Shown piece by piece: positions 53,262 to 63,215 of a stretch of 64,000 bases of DNA. Location of the stretch: assembly GCA_009746045.1 (NCBI GenBank), contig RPFO01000050.1, forward strand, positions 1,479,050-1,543,049, given 5' to 3'. The DNA comes from Mesostigma viride. Lineage: Eukaryota; Streptophyta; Mesostigmatophyceae; Mesostigmatales; Mesostigmataceae. Each line of letters begins with the position of its first letter. The first letter of the stretch is position 1. Made by a program: the position numbers and the translations under genes. The notes below the pieces were generated by a model, which saw only the letters and a list, made by a program, of their open reading frames with translations, was not told the origin of the DNA and ran no database searches.

Positions 53262-53560
53262 TACTAGGTCCCGTACCCGTTTACCACCCTGATGAGCAGC
53301 TAAGTCATGCAACTCAAAGAGCAAGGAGGAGCGACAGATAGGAGGGACATACAGGCGCCATTGAGGGGGAGAATCTGCTATTTGCACATATAAAAACCCA
53401 CCTACAAATTTACAAGGGTGCTTGCCTAATTGTTGGGGAAGGGCTGCAATGGCAGCTAAAGCTTCCGGCTCAGTGGCCGTAAATCTACTAATAAGGCGTT
53501 CAAGATCAGAGGTAGGCATCGCTACAGAGGTATCCAGAACAGGTTTAAAGAGGTCGATCC
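53262..53560 (-). CDS. gypsy pol, start of integrase (HHCC finger)
   Basis: MPTSDLERLISRF through WRLYVPPICRSSLLFELHDL and AHQGGKRVRDLVAR: the H2C2 region that opens gypsy integrases, cut by the hAT insertion. One frame away from the preceding RT/RNase H frame because of an indel near 53575. Confidence 0.8.
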
Positions 53561-55009
53561 TACCGCCTTGCCAAAGAGAAGGGGAGGTCCTAGAGGGACT
53601 ATGTTATCATAAGACTTTCCTGACCTAGTCGCTATATGGCTAAGCGGTATGGAAATTTTATTTTTCCCCTCCCCCCCCACCGAGACCACAGGAAGGGCCT
53701 CACACGGGAGAGAGAGTCCTGCGTGAGAAAGGAGATCAGGCATGCGAACAGCAGTATGAAAGAGATAGGCATAGGATTCATCATCAGGTAGTTCACCATA
53801 AGGGGTTACACCCATAGTAGTAGGAACTAGAGTAGTATTGAGAACATCCAGGTCCTCGAAAAAGGAGTAATCTGCGCGACGGGAGAGTGCATCTGGTACT
53901 ATGTTATCTACACCCTGAACATACTGAAGTTTAAAAGGGGAAAACTGTGCTAAAAACTCCATCCAGCGCGCTTGACGAGGGGTAAGGTTGGGTTGGGAGA
54001 GAAGATGGGTAAGGGGACGGTGATCCGTTTGGATAACTAATCTATAAGGATCTATCTCACAGGGTTCATTCAGGCAGACATCAAATTGAGCACCTTTAAG
54101 AAAGTGCTGCCACGCGTGGCAACAATACACCACCGCTAAGAGTTCCTGCTGGTGTACGGGATAGTTACGCTCCGCAGGGAGCATTGTCCTAGAGATATAC
54201 TCAATTGGCTGTAAGCCCTGACCCTGATCCTGGAGAAGGACGCCCCCTATAGCTACCTTACTAGCGTCTGTAGCTACCACAAAGGGTTTAGTAGTATCCG
54301 GTAGGATGAGTACGGGAGGAGAGAGGAGTAGGGATTTTAGACACTGAAAAGCCGACTGACATTCACTACTCCAGACAAATGGGATATCCTTCTTTAATAA
54401 ATGATTAATAGGGGCTGCTATAGTTGCGAAACGCGGGATAAAACGCCTATAGTAAGAGGCAATCCCTAGAAAACTACGTACACCTTTAACGTCGGTAGGG
54501 GTAGGCCACTCCTGAATTGACTTAGTTTTATCCGGGTCGGTAGCGACCCCGGCATCTGACAAAACGTGTCCTAAAAATGGTACACTCCTACCAGAACGAA
54601 CTTTAGCACGGCGAGCCCACAAGGAATTTTCAGACATTATTTCTAAGACTTTCTTTAAATCACGTAGGTGCGTTTCAAAATCAGGGGAGTAAATAAGGAT
54701 ATCATCTAAGTAAGCCTGAGCACAAGAACGATCGTGCTCAGATAAAGAAACAGAGGAGAAGGAAGGATCCTTTAAATCAGATGACACTTGGGGAAGGTGA
54801 GAATTACCCATAACAGGTCTAAGCACTTCATTCATTAACATTTGAAAAGAGGCAGGAGAGTTACAGAGTCTCATGGCCGCTACTCTAAACTGATAATGAC
54901 CAAAAGGGGTAGCAAAGGCGGTTTTACGGCAATCCTCAGGCGCTATACGCAGTTGCCAAAAACCATCTGCACAATCCAGTACCGTGAAACAGGTAGAACC
55001 TTTAACCTA
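53522..55009 (-). CDS. gypsy pol, reverse transcriptase and RNase H
   Basis: RT continues from the in-frame TAG at 55007-55009 with CFTVLDCADGFWQLRIAPED, ASFQMLMNEVL, the active site AYLDDILIYS and FLGHVLSDAGV. RNase H has FVVATDASKVAIGGVLLQD, RNYPVHQQELLAVVY and QTDHRPLTHLLS, then DNIVPDALSR. All domains are in the normal gypsy order and the catalytic residues are intact. Confidence 0.9.
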
Positions 55010-55996
55010 ATTAAATGTATCATCAATACGAGGTAGAGGGTATTTAGACTTCACAGTAATATCATTTAACTTCCTATAATCAGTAACTAAGCGAAACTTG
55101 CCATTTGGCTTAGGGACTAACAGGACACCAGCTGAGTAGGGGGAGTTACTAGGCTCTATCAATCCTGCTTCTAATAGTGACACTAAAATCTGTTTTAGTT
55201 CCTTTAACTCGGTAGGGCCCATTCTATACATCGGAGAGTGCGTAGGAACTGCACCGTCCTTAATAACTACACGGTGTAAAACAGAACGAGGAGGAGGATA
55301 AGAAGGACTCTTTTCTTCAAAAACTTTGGAGGAATCTATCACAGCCATGTATCTTACTATTTCGTTTTCAGTAAATCCCACTCCTATTGTATCCACTGTG
55401 TTTACATCTATATCCACACTATTATTAGTGATAGGTATCTCCTGTACTTCTAACTGAAGGAACATACATAATAAATATCCATATTCCTTTAATTCAGATC
55501 GCAACTCATCATTGGACATTAATACTTCAGGTATAGGTCTTACAGGAGGATCAACAGGTGTAGGAGGAGTAATATCTACCAAGGATAAATTTTCTACTCT
55601 ATAATGACGTTCCGGTACCCAGTAAGAGCTATCTGGAAACCAAATGACCATGGTAACATAATTAATAGTAATCTTATTATCCTGGTGCCAATCTAATCCT
55701 AGTAATACATCAGCGGTAGTGATAGGGCCTATAGTGGCCGTCAGGTTGACAGTACGTCCTTGTATGACCAGGGGAAGGGACACCGTACCCGGGGAATGAC
55801 TGGTGCGACCGTCAGCATAATGGACAGTGACAGGCTTGGTGTGAGGGATAGGGACTAGTCCTAAACGCCTAACTAGGGCCTCGCTCACAAAGGAGCTAGC
55901 CGCACCGCTATCCACTAACACACAGACATTCAAAAGTTCATCAGCATGCAAGAAGGGGTCTACAACAGTGTGGGGAACGGTTAAGCCACCATTCAA
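55007..55996 (-). CDS. gypsy pol, protease and RT N-terminus
   Basis: The protease core is [20 protein letters not shown] followed by [12 protein letters not shown] begins [20 protein letters not shown], then [20 protein letters not shown] and [16 protein letters not shown]. It ends at a TAG, where related elements usually have Gln; the frame simply continues beyond it. Confidence 0.9.
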   Translation of the reverse strand: MNGGLTVPHTVVDPFLHADELLNVCVLVDSGAASSFVSEALVRRLGLVPIPHTKPVTVHYADGRTSHSPGTVSLPLVIQGRTVNLTATIGPITTADVLLGLDWHQDNKITINYVTMVIWFPDSSYWVPERHYRVENLSLVDITPPTPVDPPVRPIPEVLMSNDELRSELKEYGYLLCMFLQLEVQEIPITNNSVDIDVNTVDTIGVGFTENEIVRYMAVIDSSKVFEEKSPSYPPPRSVLHRVVIKDGAVPTHSPMYRMGPTELKELKQILVSLLEAGLIEPSNSPYSAGVLLVPKPNGKFRLVTDYRKLNDITVKSKYPLPRIDDTFN

Positions 55997-56126
55997 AACA
56001 TAAGAGGACGAACACGTAAGGGTAGGGATGATTCAGCTCCTACAGAAGTTATGAAAACAGGCAGGCAAAAATTATTATCTGGGGTACTATCTAAGGACCT
56101 GTCCAGGTTACCCCCGGCTGACAGGC

Positions 56127-57714
56127 CTACTGTTCCCCCTCCCCCCCCACATCCATTGGGACTAACCCCGAAGAAGTCCCTGGCGAAAAAGCCACTGCTG
56201 GAGGGTCGCGAGGGAGCGAAGAGGGTGCAGGAGCCTGATTATCATAGGGGAACCCTGAGGGTCCTGTCTGCACAACATTCAGCCTACTAGGGGTAGCTGA
56301 GGGAATGCGTCCTGGAGTGGGACGAATAGGAGCACGCTGAGGGGTACGAGGAGGGCGAGCATCGGGATGAGGGGGAGCACCAGAAAGGAACTTGGGGCAC
56401 TCCGCCTTAAGATGGCCCCCCTCATGACAATGATAACACGAGATGTGAGACACATCCAATGCAGATATATCTGTAACGCAAATATCGAATTCTTCTACAT
56501 ATGCCTATTCTTCTTCAGGAGTGAGGACAAGGTTATGAACCCTAGTACACAAAGGAGCATGAGCATACATGCAATCAGCAACACGGAGGAGATGGGTAGG
56601 AAGAGGAGTGGTAAAGAAATCTGCTACTCTTAATAGACGCTGTCGCACATGCTTGAGGGGCAGATCAGTGAAACGGTAGGCAGAGAACTGGCGTTTTACC
56701 TCACGTAATAAGGGTCTACTGAGGCCTTGAAGGAAACGAGCACGTACTTCTGCGCCCGACAAATCCCTGATTCGTACCATCTGTGCATCAAATTCTTTCA
56801 TATATTCCTTAAACGGTTTAGTACCTTGCTGCAAAGTACCAAAGGCTAATCTATCCTGCCAATCTGCATCAGGAGGAACTAAATGGCTCTCTAACCGCTA
56901 AAACAATCCTGCTACTGAGTTAGGGTAGGCATGAGAGGCCAAGGATTCACACTGGATGAGGTTGGCAAGCTCAGGGGTAATACAGGTAGTAAGATAGTGA
57001 GGGACTAAAACAGCATCAGGGAGACACCATCTATTATGATTTTGCCACGGCTCTGTGTTCTGGGTAAGCAACATAATAAAAGTGAAAAACTGTTGAGGGG
57101 TAGACTTGACATCCAACTTGGGAAGGTTAGCAAAGAGGGGAAGAGCAGGGGGCTTAGGAGGATGGGAAGGATCAGATTTACCCATAGGACCACTGTCTTC
57201 CACTGCCACATAAGAGGGATAGAAAGAAGGAAGAGGAAAGGCTTTGGATAGGGGTCTAGAAGGGGCCACCGTTTCAGGATGGTGCCCATAGGAGAAGGGA
57301 ACAGTATATTGTTCACGAAGGGAGGAGTAGGCAAAATGATCATAATTTCTGTCGTCTAGAGGCATGGTGCTGAAATCACTATTAACTTCTAACTCTGCTA
57401 CACGGGTAGGGACCTGGGCAGCCTCGTAGGCCGTGTCAGGGTAGGACCAAGAAGCAGGAGGATAAAAGGGAACTGCACTAGGGAGACCAGAAGGGCCTAC
57501 AGGGGCGGAGATACGACCCATGTTATAAGCAGGGATGGAAGGAACAAGGTGAGGAGGAGGCCTAGAAGCATTGTCAGGGAGTGAGGACCTAGTTGAGGGT
57601 TGGCCCAAGGTTGCAGGAGGGGCAGGGGCCTGGTTCAGGATAAAGGAGGGGTCATCACTAAATCGGACACGCATACGTTGCTCAAAGGTAGGAGGGGTGA
57701 CAGAGGGACGACGA

Positions 57715-57764
<50 letters not shown>

Positions 57765-57827
57765 GTTGGCATTATTAGAATTATTAGTGGTAGGTATAGG
57801 TGACATCTCTCCACCCACTAGATCCAT
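56127..57827 (-). CDS. gypsy gag with zinc knuckle, two in-frame TAG codons
   Basis: ATG at 57827 (MDLVGGEMSPIPTTNN) leads into a poly-Asn run. The capsid-like region includes PKLDVKSTPQQFFTFIMLL, KPFKEYMKEFDAQMVRIRDL and ARFLQGLSRPLLREV, followed by a zinc knuckle (CYHCHEGGHLKAECPK). TAG codons at 56898-56900 and 56505-56507 interrupt one otherwise continuous frame. The gag/pol boundary near 56137 contains a G8 tract where the frame changes. Confidence 0.85.
57715..57775. repeat. (ATT)n microsatellite in gypsy gag
   Basis: Plus-strand TTATTATT run encoding about 18 consecutive Asn on the minus strand. Confidence 0.95.
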
Positions 57828-57947
57828 GTTCAGTTTGAGGAAAAACAATTAAGGTTGCAATAAGGAGGAGGACAACGCCCTAATTTAAAGCAAGGAAAGC
57901 AAAAAGGAAAAACTTTTAATGTCCTAAAAAAAGAAAAACAATTTAAA

Positions 57948-59188
57948 TCAATCCTTTTTAGCAACAGTAATGGATAGGGAACCGAACTCTAAGGTGAGAG
58001 GCGTATCTACACTAGAGGAGGATGACACCGTAGGACGAGGGGGAGATGGAGGTGGTGTAACCAAAACAAGGCTATCTACCGAAGGGCGAGCAAGAGGAGC
58101 AGGACGAGAATGGAGGCCTACATCTGATTCACTATGAGTTAAAAGGTAGGTCTGAGTTTCTTCAAAGGACATAAACTTCTTATATTTGGGGACAGTATAT
58201 GTACACGACTAAACGAACTTCCTAGCATCGGCCCACGATAAGAAAATAGATGCCCATTTATTAGGGGTAATAACTACGTAGTACTTATTTTGCTAAGCTA
58301 TTATTACTAGTCGAATGAGAAGGAAAAGAACGTCTTGGGGGTACAGCACCAGAGGTAGGGGCTGCAGGAAGGGTAGAAGTATAGTGACAGGGGGAGGACG
58401 TATTGGCTCACTGGCCCGTTGCTGGGCAGCCCTAACCTTAGGGGTATCAGTAGGGTTACCTTGTACATTGAAGGCAGGGGTAGGGGAAGACCGATCAGGT
58501 TTCATAGGCAATAGTAGGCACTGATATGGGAGTCGTTGAAAGATGGCGCCCAAATGGTCGTCGATGACCAACGCCGTAGCCGAGGAACTCCTGCTGTGGG
58601 GTACAACACCAACCACAAGGGTCTAAACGTAGGCATATACATCCAAGCGTAAAAGAGAGTGGAAGGCGATGAACAACGTTCTAGCATCGGCGACTAGCCG
58701 AATCTATTCCTAGGCACTTTCCAATTCTAGCCGATTCCTAATGAACGGATAGGAGGCACTTGAGGTGGAGGAGGTCCTACCTCTCCTCCCCCCCCCACAA
58801 AGCATCTATGATGCTCGCCTAGAGCTAACGAGCATATAAGAAAACGCAGCAGCATGCACGGAAAAGAGGTGTAGTCTAAAGAGACGCTAATCGTCCCACT
58901 ATCCATCCCTATTGAACCGTCAAACCCACTATCTAACGTCAAACAGCACCCAGCAAGGAAATGCACACACAGATGGAAAAGGAAAAGGAAAAGGAACTAG
59001 CTACGTGAGGAGTTCATCCGCTTTGAGCAGGTCTAACTTCTAGGCAGGGCGTGTCCCGAATCGGGCAGCACTACCCCCCCAGCTTGCAGGCGACCCGCCC
59101 ATTACCTGTCAAGAGGTTGTCTTCTTCTGTGCCCTGGCCGCGGAAGGCCTCTGGCGTATAGGGTTGCAAGGGAACTTCGTCGCGTCTA
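57948..59188 (-). other. gypsy 5' leader with small frames
   Basis: About 1.2 kb between PBS and gag. Two short frames (57948-58172, Ser/Pro-rich; 58293-58616) are open but not recognised. Contains another CCTCCCCCCCC tract near 58787. Confidence 0.5.
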
Positions 59189-59206
59189 CCTAAACCTCCG
59201 CTACCA
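59189..59206 (-). other. Primer-binding site of the gypsy element
   Basis: TGGTAGCGGAGGTTTAGG on the minus strand, one base inside the LTR; resembles an initiator-Met type PBS. Confidence 0.7.
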
Positions 59207-59207
59207 T

Positions 59208-59548
59208 TGTTACGTCCTGGCTCGACTCTATCCCAAACATCTCGCCTAACCTTACCTAAGCTAGTGATGAGGCACCTACCTTGGAGTGAGGAGCTATATT
59301 GGCTATAAGACCTAGGACGCGACGACGCTGCTTCTCAATGCATTCCCTTATAATACGCCATATACCGAATAAAACCAGGGTACTACGAAGGAAACAATAC
59401 TACACTGCCGTGACCCAAGCCTATATGTGTTAATTCATTTAACACACGCCGAGTGCCATTCACGAAGGACAACTGCTGCATAAATGATCGCCGACAGGCG
59501 TGTATGCTCGGGCCGACATCGACCCTCGCCCACAGGACCAACGCACGT
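59208..59548 (-). repeat. 5' LTR of the gypsy element, truncated
   Basis: Matches 47001-47186 plus 49146-49300 without the GAA-flanked insertion; it stops at CGCACGTC and lacks the last ~235 bp of the left LTR. Confidence 0.88.
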
Positions 59549-59886
59549 CAGTTGGATCGAGTCTAACGACGATGGACAACTGCTGAGAGCTGAAAGGAAA
59601 CGATTGTTGTATTAGCAATAATACAATGAGAGTGGTGGAAGCTTGAGGGCTCAGAATGGAACGTCTGGGCAAACTCGGGTGCTGCGGCACTCCCCAGTGC
59701 TACGCCTATATGCCTATGGCAGTGCTACCTGCAGCACCTACCAGTGGACAACTGTACACTGCAATGCCATGCGACCACGTCACTAGCATCAACTACACTC
59801 GGCCCGTCAGACCCGGATAACCCGGATCTGGCGGGTCGAGCTAGAGCCTAGGCACAGTCTGGCGCTAACCGCACACCAGTCCACAT

Positions 59887-59930
59887 GACACCTCAGTACC
59901 GTACACCCTGCCGTACAGTACTGAGGTGTC
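59887..59930. repeat. 18-bp hairpin
   Basis: GACACCTCAGTACCGTAC and GTACAGTACTGAGGTGTC around an 8-nt loop, one mismatch. Confidence 0.85.
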
Positions 59931-60440
59931 CCGCTCAGCCGCGGTAGGCAATACGCGGCGCGCAGGCCGGAAATCCGTGTGTCAGCCTAAGCATCTCATC
60001 TAACTCCCATTATGTTTTCCTTTCAGGTTGAAGGCTAGCGACTTCAAGCCTGATCCTGCCCAGCTAGGAGACTGACTCCAAGCTGACTGAGGTGCTGAGC
60101 AACTGACACCCATACTGCAACATCTGGACTGAAAAAGATGGGCCCCAGAACTCGTGCAATACTTGTGATGGCATCACGTTTAGCTCAACATGCCCGGGGA
60201 GTTCCTCCTCCTCGCGAGCTCACAAGGGAGATAGCTATGCCTGTCTGCCTATCCAGGGAGTGCATCACCAGCCAAGAGAGCCATTGTAAAAATGCCAAGG
60301 TAACCGTTTAAGAGGTTCCATGTTGTTCCATCATCATCGCCCACTCAGAGAAAAAATACCCAGCCAGGCTGGGTCAACTGAGCTCAGGTTACCTGCAACC
60401 TGAGGAGTGACAGTAGACAGGTTTATTGCACCCTGCACTG

Positions 60441-60660
60441 TCCATGTTGCACCTGCACAACATGTGAGGACCAGCCACCCCTGCCCTGCACAGAGGGGGC
60501 TGAAGTCCTAGTGACAGGTGACAGGACTATGACATCCTGGACCTGTCCACGTTGCACCTGCACAACGTGTGAGGACCAGCCACCCCTGCCCTGCACAGTG
60601 GTGGCTGAAGTCCTGGTGACAGGTGACAGGAATATTTCATCCTGCACCTGGGCTGAGCAC
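60441..60660. repeat. 105-bp tandem duplication
   Basis: TTGCACCTGCACAACRTGTG at about 60446 and 60552, with collinear flanks (GAGGACCAGCCACCCCTGCC, TCCTRGTGACAGGTGACAGG). Confidence 0.9.
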
Positions 60661-61073
60661 GTTGTACTAGACAACATGACAGCACCCATGCCTTTACTGC
60701 CACTGAACAGTGAGGCCAGGTGGCCCAGGATATCCACAGTGAACTGGGGTCCTGGGTAACCACCTGTCAAGGGAGCTTTGACCCTCCACTTGAATGGGAG
60801 GCACCTGAGCCACTGAGCTCAAGGCCAATCCACCAAGGCTTACAACCCTAGTGGAACAGAAAAGTGTGAGATACATCCCATGCCCACCTATGAAGGTGTG
60901 CATAACGAAATTCCATGGTGTTGAAAAAATCAAAACAGATTTTATTGGCATAGGGCACGCAGATGTATGAAAACAGACTCCAACCAACCCCCTTGCTGGA
61001 AGCCACAACCTACCCCTTGGACCTGCCCAAGGGGTACTGGGTTACCTAGGCGGCCCTGGTGAACAGGACCCTG

Positions 61074-62510
61074 CTAGGCGTCCCCCCTATGGGGCAGGGT
61101 TGCCTGCTTGCCATAGGGGTTCATCAAGTGGTACAACAGCTGATATTGTTCAGCTGCCTGCTGAGGCACTTTAGTGAGTGCATCAGCAGCGTTGTGTTTG
61201 TCCTCCACGTGACGGGTGGACTCCCAGTAGGTGGACTCCTGTTTAAGGACCACCCAGTCAAGATCAGTGTGCACAGCATAGGGGTTAGCAAGGAAACTGA
61301 GGACTGACTGACTGTCAGTGAGCAAGTGTGCCACCACCCCAGCATTGCTGCCTGCTTGCATCTGCAACCAAACCAGCACATGATTCAAGTACCTGGCATG
61401 AAGCACTGCTGACACCACTGCCCTGCACTCAGCAGCATTGCTGCTGACAGCCTTGCGTCTATGCAACCGGCTGTACCATGAAATGAGAGACAAGGGTGCA
61501 TCATCATTCTGCACAAAATACAAGCCTGACTCCCTTGCCTGCAACTTGGTAATCTGCCTGGACTCCATGGAACTATCCATCATAGCTTGGATGTGAATGG
61601 TTTTGTGGAGATCCAAGGAGTGCAAGATAAGGGGAGGGCCTTCCTGGAGAGTTTTGGTGATGGCTTTGTGACCTACTTGCATCAAGACATCATCATCAAC
61701 TCTGCTAACCACAGCCAGGTGAGGTGCACACGTTGAGCACAACCACCCCAGCTTGCCTCTAATGGTGGGACAGGCTCCAGGTTTGATTTTGGTTTGCAAA
61801 ACCTCCAAGCAGCTGTGCATGTAATCATTGGGAGAGTAAAGTGCACACACCCACTGGTTTTGATGCTGCTGGAGTTGTAACATTGTGCCACAAAATTTTA
61901 TGGCAGTGGTGCCCAGCTCTACTTGCTTGCCAATCTCAAAATGCTGTGACACTTGTTGAATAAAATCATCTACAGCACGCCTTGGCCCAGCAATCAGCTG
62001 ATCATCCCCATGCCACACAAAGGTGAGTATGCCATGAGGGTGTGGGACCACAAAGAAGCAAGGGTCTATGTCATCATATCTAGCCCCTAGCTTTTCAAAC
62101 ACAGCCTGAGCTGACATCCTGAAAATGCGAGGAGCTGATTGCAGCCCTTCAACACCTATGTTAGCTTTCAGGTACTGCTGAGGGATGTGTTTTGCCCAAA
62201 CTCTGGGAGTGGAGACTACATACACCTGACCATGCCACACTTGTTGTGCTATCTCAGGTGAGCCTTTCAGGAAAGCCCTTTTAATGTCTGTAGCCTTACA
62301 TACATAGTCATCCCCATCATTGAGATGACCCACAAAGACAGACAGCAAGATTTTTAAGGATGTTTGCTGAATGCCTGGCGTGTACAACTCTGCCTCTGTC
62401 AGATCAGTGGTGCCCTTGAACTCTGTCACACAAGGTCTAGCATGGAAAATGACTGACCCATCTGCTGCTGGCTTATGTTTACACACAAACTTCAGGCGCA
62501 AGTGCTTGCA
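61074..62510 (-). CDS. Element D reverse transcriptase and RNase H
   Basis: RT blocks: LKFVCKHKPAADG, ARPCVTEFKGTTDLTEAEL, IQQTSLKILLSV, DIKRAFLKGSPEI, QSAPRIFRMSAQAVFEKLGA. The active-site motif is FVWHGDDQLIAG near 62001: His-Gly-Asp-Asp instead of the Tyr/His-Val-Asp-Asp usual in copia. RNase H has WYSRLHRRKAVSSNAAECRA, HLLTDSQSVLSFL and a terminal KHNAADALTK. Confidence 0.88.
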   Translation of the reverse strand, partial: CKHLRLKFVCKHKPAADGSVIFHARPCVTEFKGTTDLTEAELYTPGIQQTSLKILLSVFVGHLNDGDDYVCKATDIKRAFLKGSPEIAQQVWHGQVYVVSTPRVWAKHIPQQYLKANIGVEGLQSAPRIFRMSAQAVFEKLGARYDDIDPCFFVVPHPHGILTFVWHGDDQLIAGPRRAVDDFIQQVSQHFEIGKQVELGTTAIKFCGTMLQLQQHQNQWVCALYSPNDYMHSCLEVLQTKIKPGACPTIRGKLGWLCSTCAPHLAVVSRVDDDVLMQVGHKAITKTLQEGPPLILHSLDLHKTIHIQAMMDSSMESRQITKLQARESGLYFVQNDDAPLSLISWYSRLHRRKAVSSNAAECRAVVSAVLHARYLNHVLVWLQMQAGSNAGVVAHLLTDSQSVLSFLANPYAVHTDLDWVVLKQESTYWESTRHVEDKHNAADALTKVPQQAAEQYQLLYHLMNPYGKQATLPHRGDA

Positions 62511-63215
62511 CCCTGCAGGCTTTTTGTCAATAGGTGTGACAGGTGGAGTGTGAGAGGGCTAAGAGGATCTGGCACTACCCATTCTTCCCTGGCCTTGTTG
62601 AAGGCCTCCACCCATTTTAGGAATCCTATGTGTGTGCGACAGTCTTGCTCTATCTGTTCATAAGAAAGAGGAGACATTTTAGCCGTGACATCATGCTTGC
62701 CCAATCCAAAGGAAGTGGGATGAAGTTTTTGGTTGTGAACCAAGTCTGCCACACAGGGTTCTTGCCCTGGGGCATACTTGGGTGTAGCAAATTTTACAGA
62801 AGCAATGTTGGTGTTAAGAAGTTTTTGAAGAGAAATTTTGAAATGATTCAGATCAACACCACCCAGGTCCTGGATGGATAGTCTATCACTGGAGATAATG
62901 ACACCAGGGTAAGAGAGAAAGGGATCCCCCAACAAAGCATTCCCTTTATAACCTTCCAATACCTGAAAAGGAGTGGGGATACCGAGTATAGTCAACATGA
63001 CCTGACCTAATACCTTGAGGGATGACTGCCCTGAGAAATCAGCCACATGGTGCCAGGGTGAAGGTTCCAAAGGCATATGGGGCACAGCCAGGGCACTGAT
63101 AATGCTGACCTGGGCTTGTGTGTCCACTGCAACCATAAATGGGCTATTGTCATTCTGCCCAACCTTCCCCACCTTAGCTGATCCTGCAGCAGTTTGAGCT
63201 TTAGCTCTATGAGCT
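62510..63215 (-). CDS. Element D retropepsin-like domain and RT leader
   Basis: MVAVDTQAQVSIISALAV (Asp near 63122) and NALLGDPFLSYPGVII match the DT[G]A and LLGxxF signatures of retropepsins, with Gln replacing Gly. It is followed by APGQEPCVADLVHNQKLHP and a linker to RT. Both neighbours are in other frames because of single-base shifts. Confidence 0.75.

Larger units (their letters stand above)
47001..59548 (-). mobile_element. Ty3/gypsy retrotransposon, decayed, nested with other elements
   Basis: Left LTR 47001-49536 (inflated by a 1,959-bp insertion) and a truncated right LTR 59208-59548. PBS at 59189-59206 and PPT at 49537-49547. On the minus strand: gag with zinc knuckle, protease, RT with YLDD, RNase H, start of an integrase HHCC finger, then an unrelated Pro/Ala-rich frame instead of the integrase core. 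A hAT element at 51877-53253 splits the integrase start. Several frameshifts and in-frame TAG codons mark decay. Confidence 0.88.
59549..61073. other. Junction region between gypsy and element D
   Basis: Contains an 18-bp hairpin and a 105-bp tandem duplication but no recognised gene. By position it probably includes the 3' LTR/UTR of element D, whose borders I could not define. Confidence 0.45.

Noticed and set aside
49909-57827. Reassigned UAG = Gln genetic code
   Set aside because: 984 codons of NUP93 and the long copia A frame use CAG/CAA for Gln with no in-frame TAG; decay of the gypsy copy explains the TAGs.
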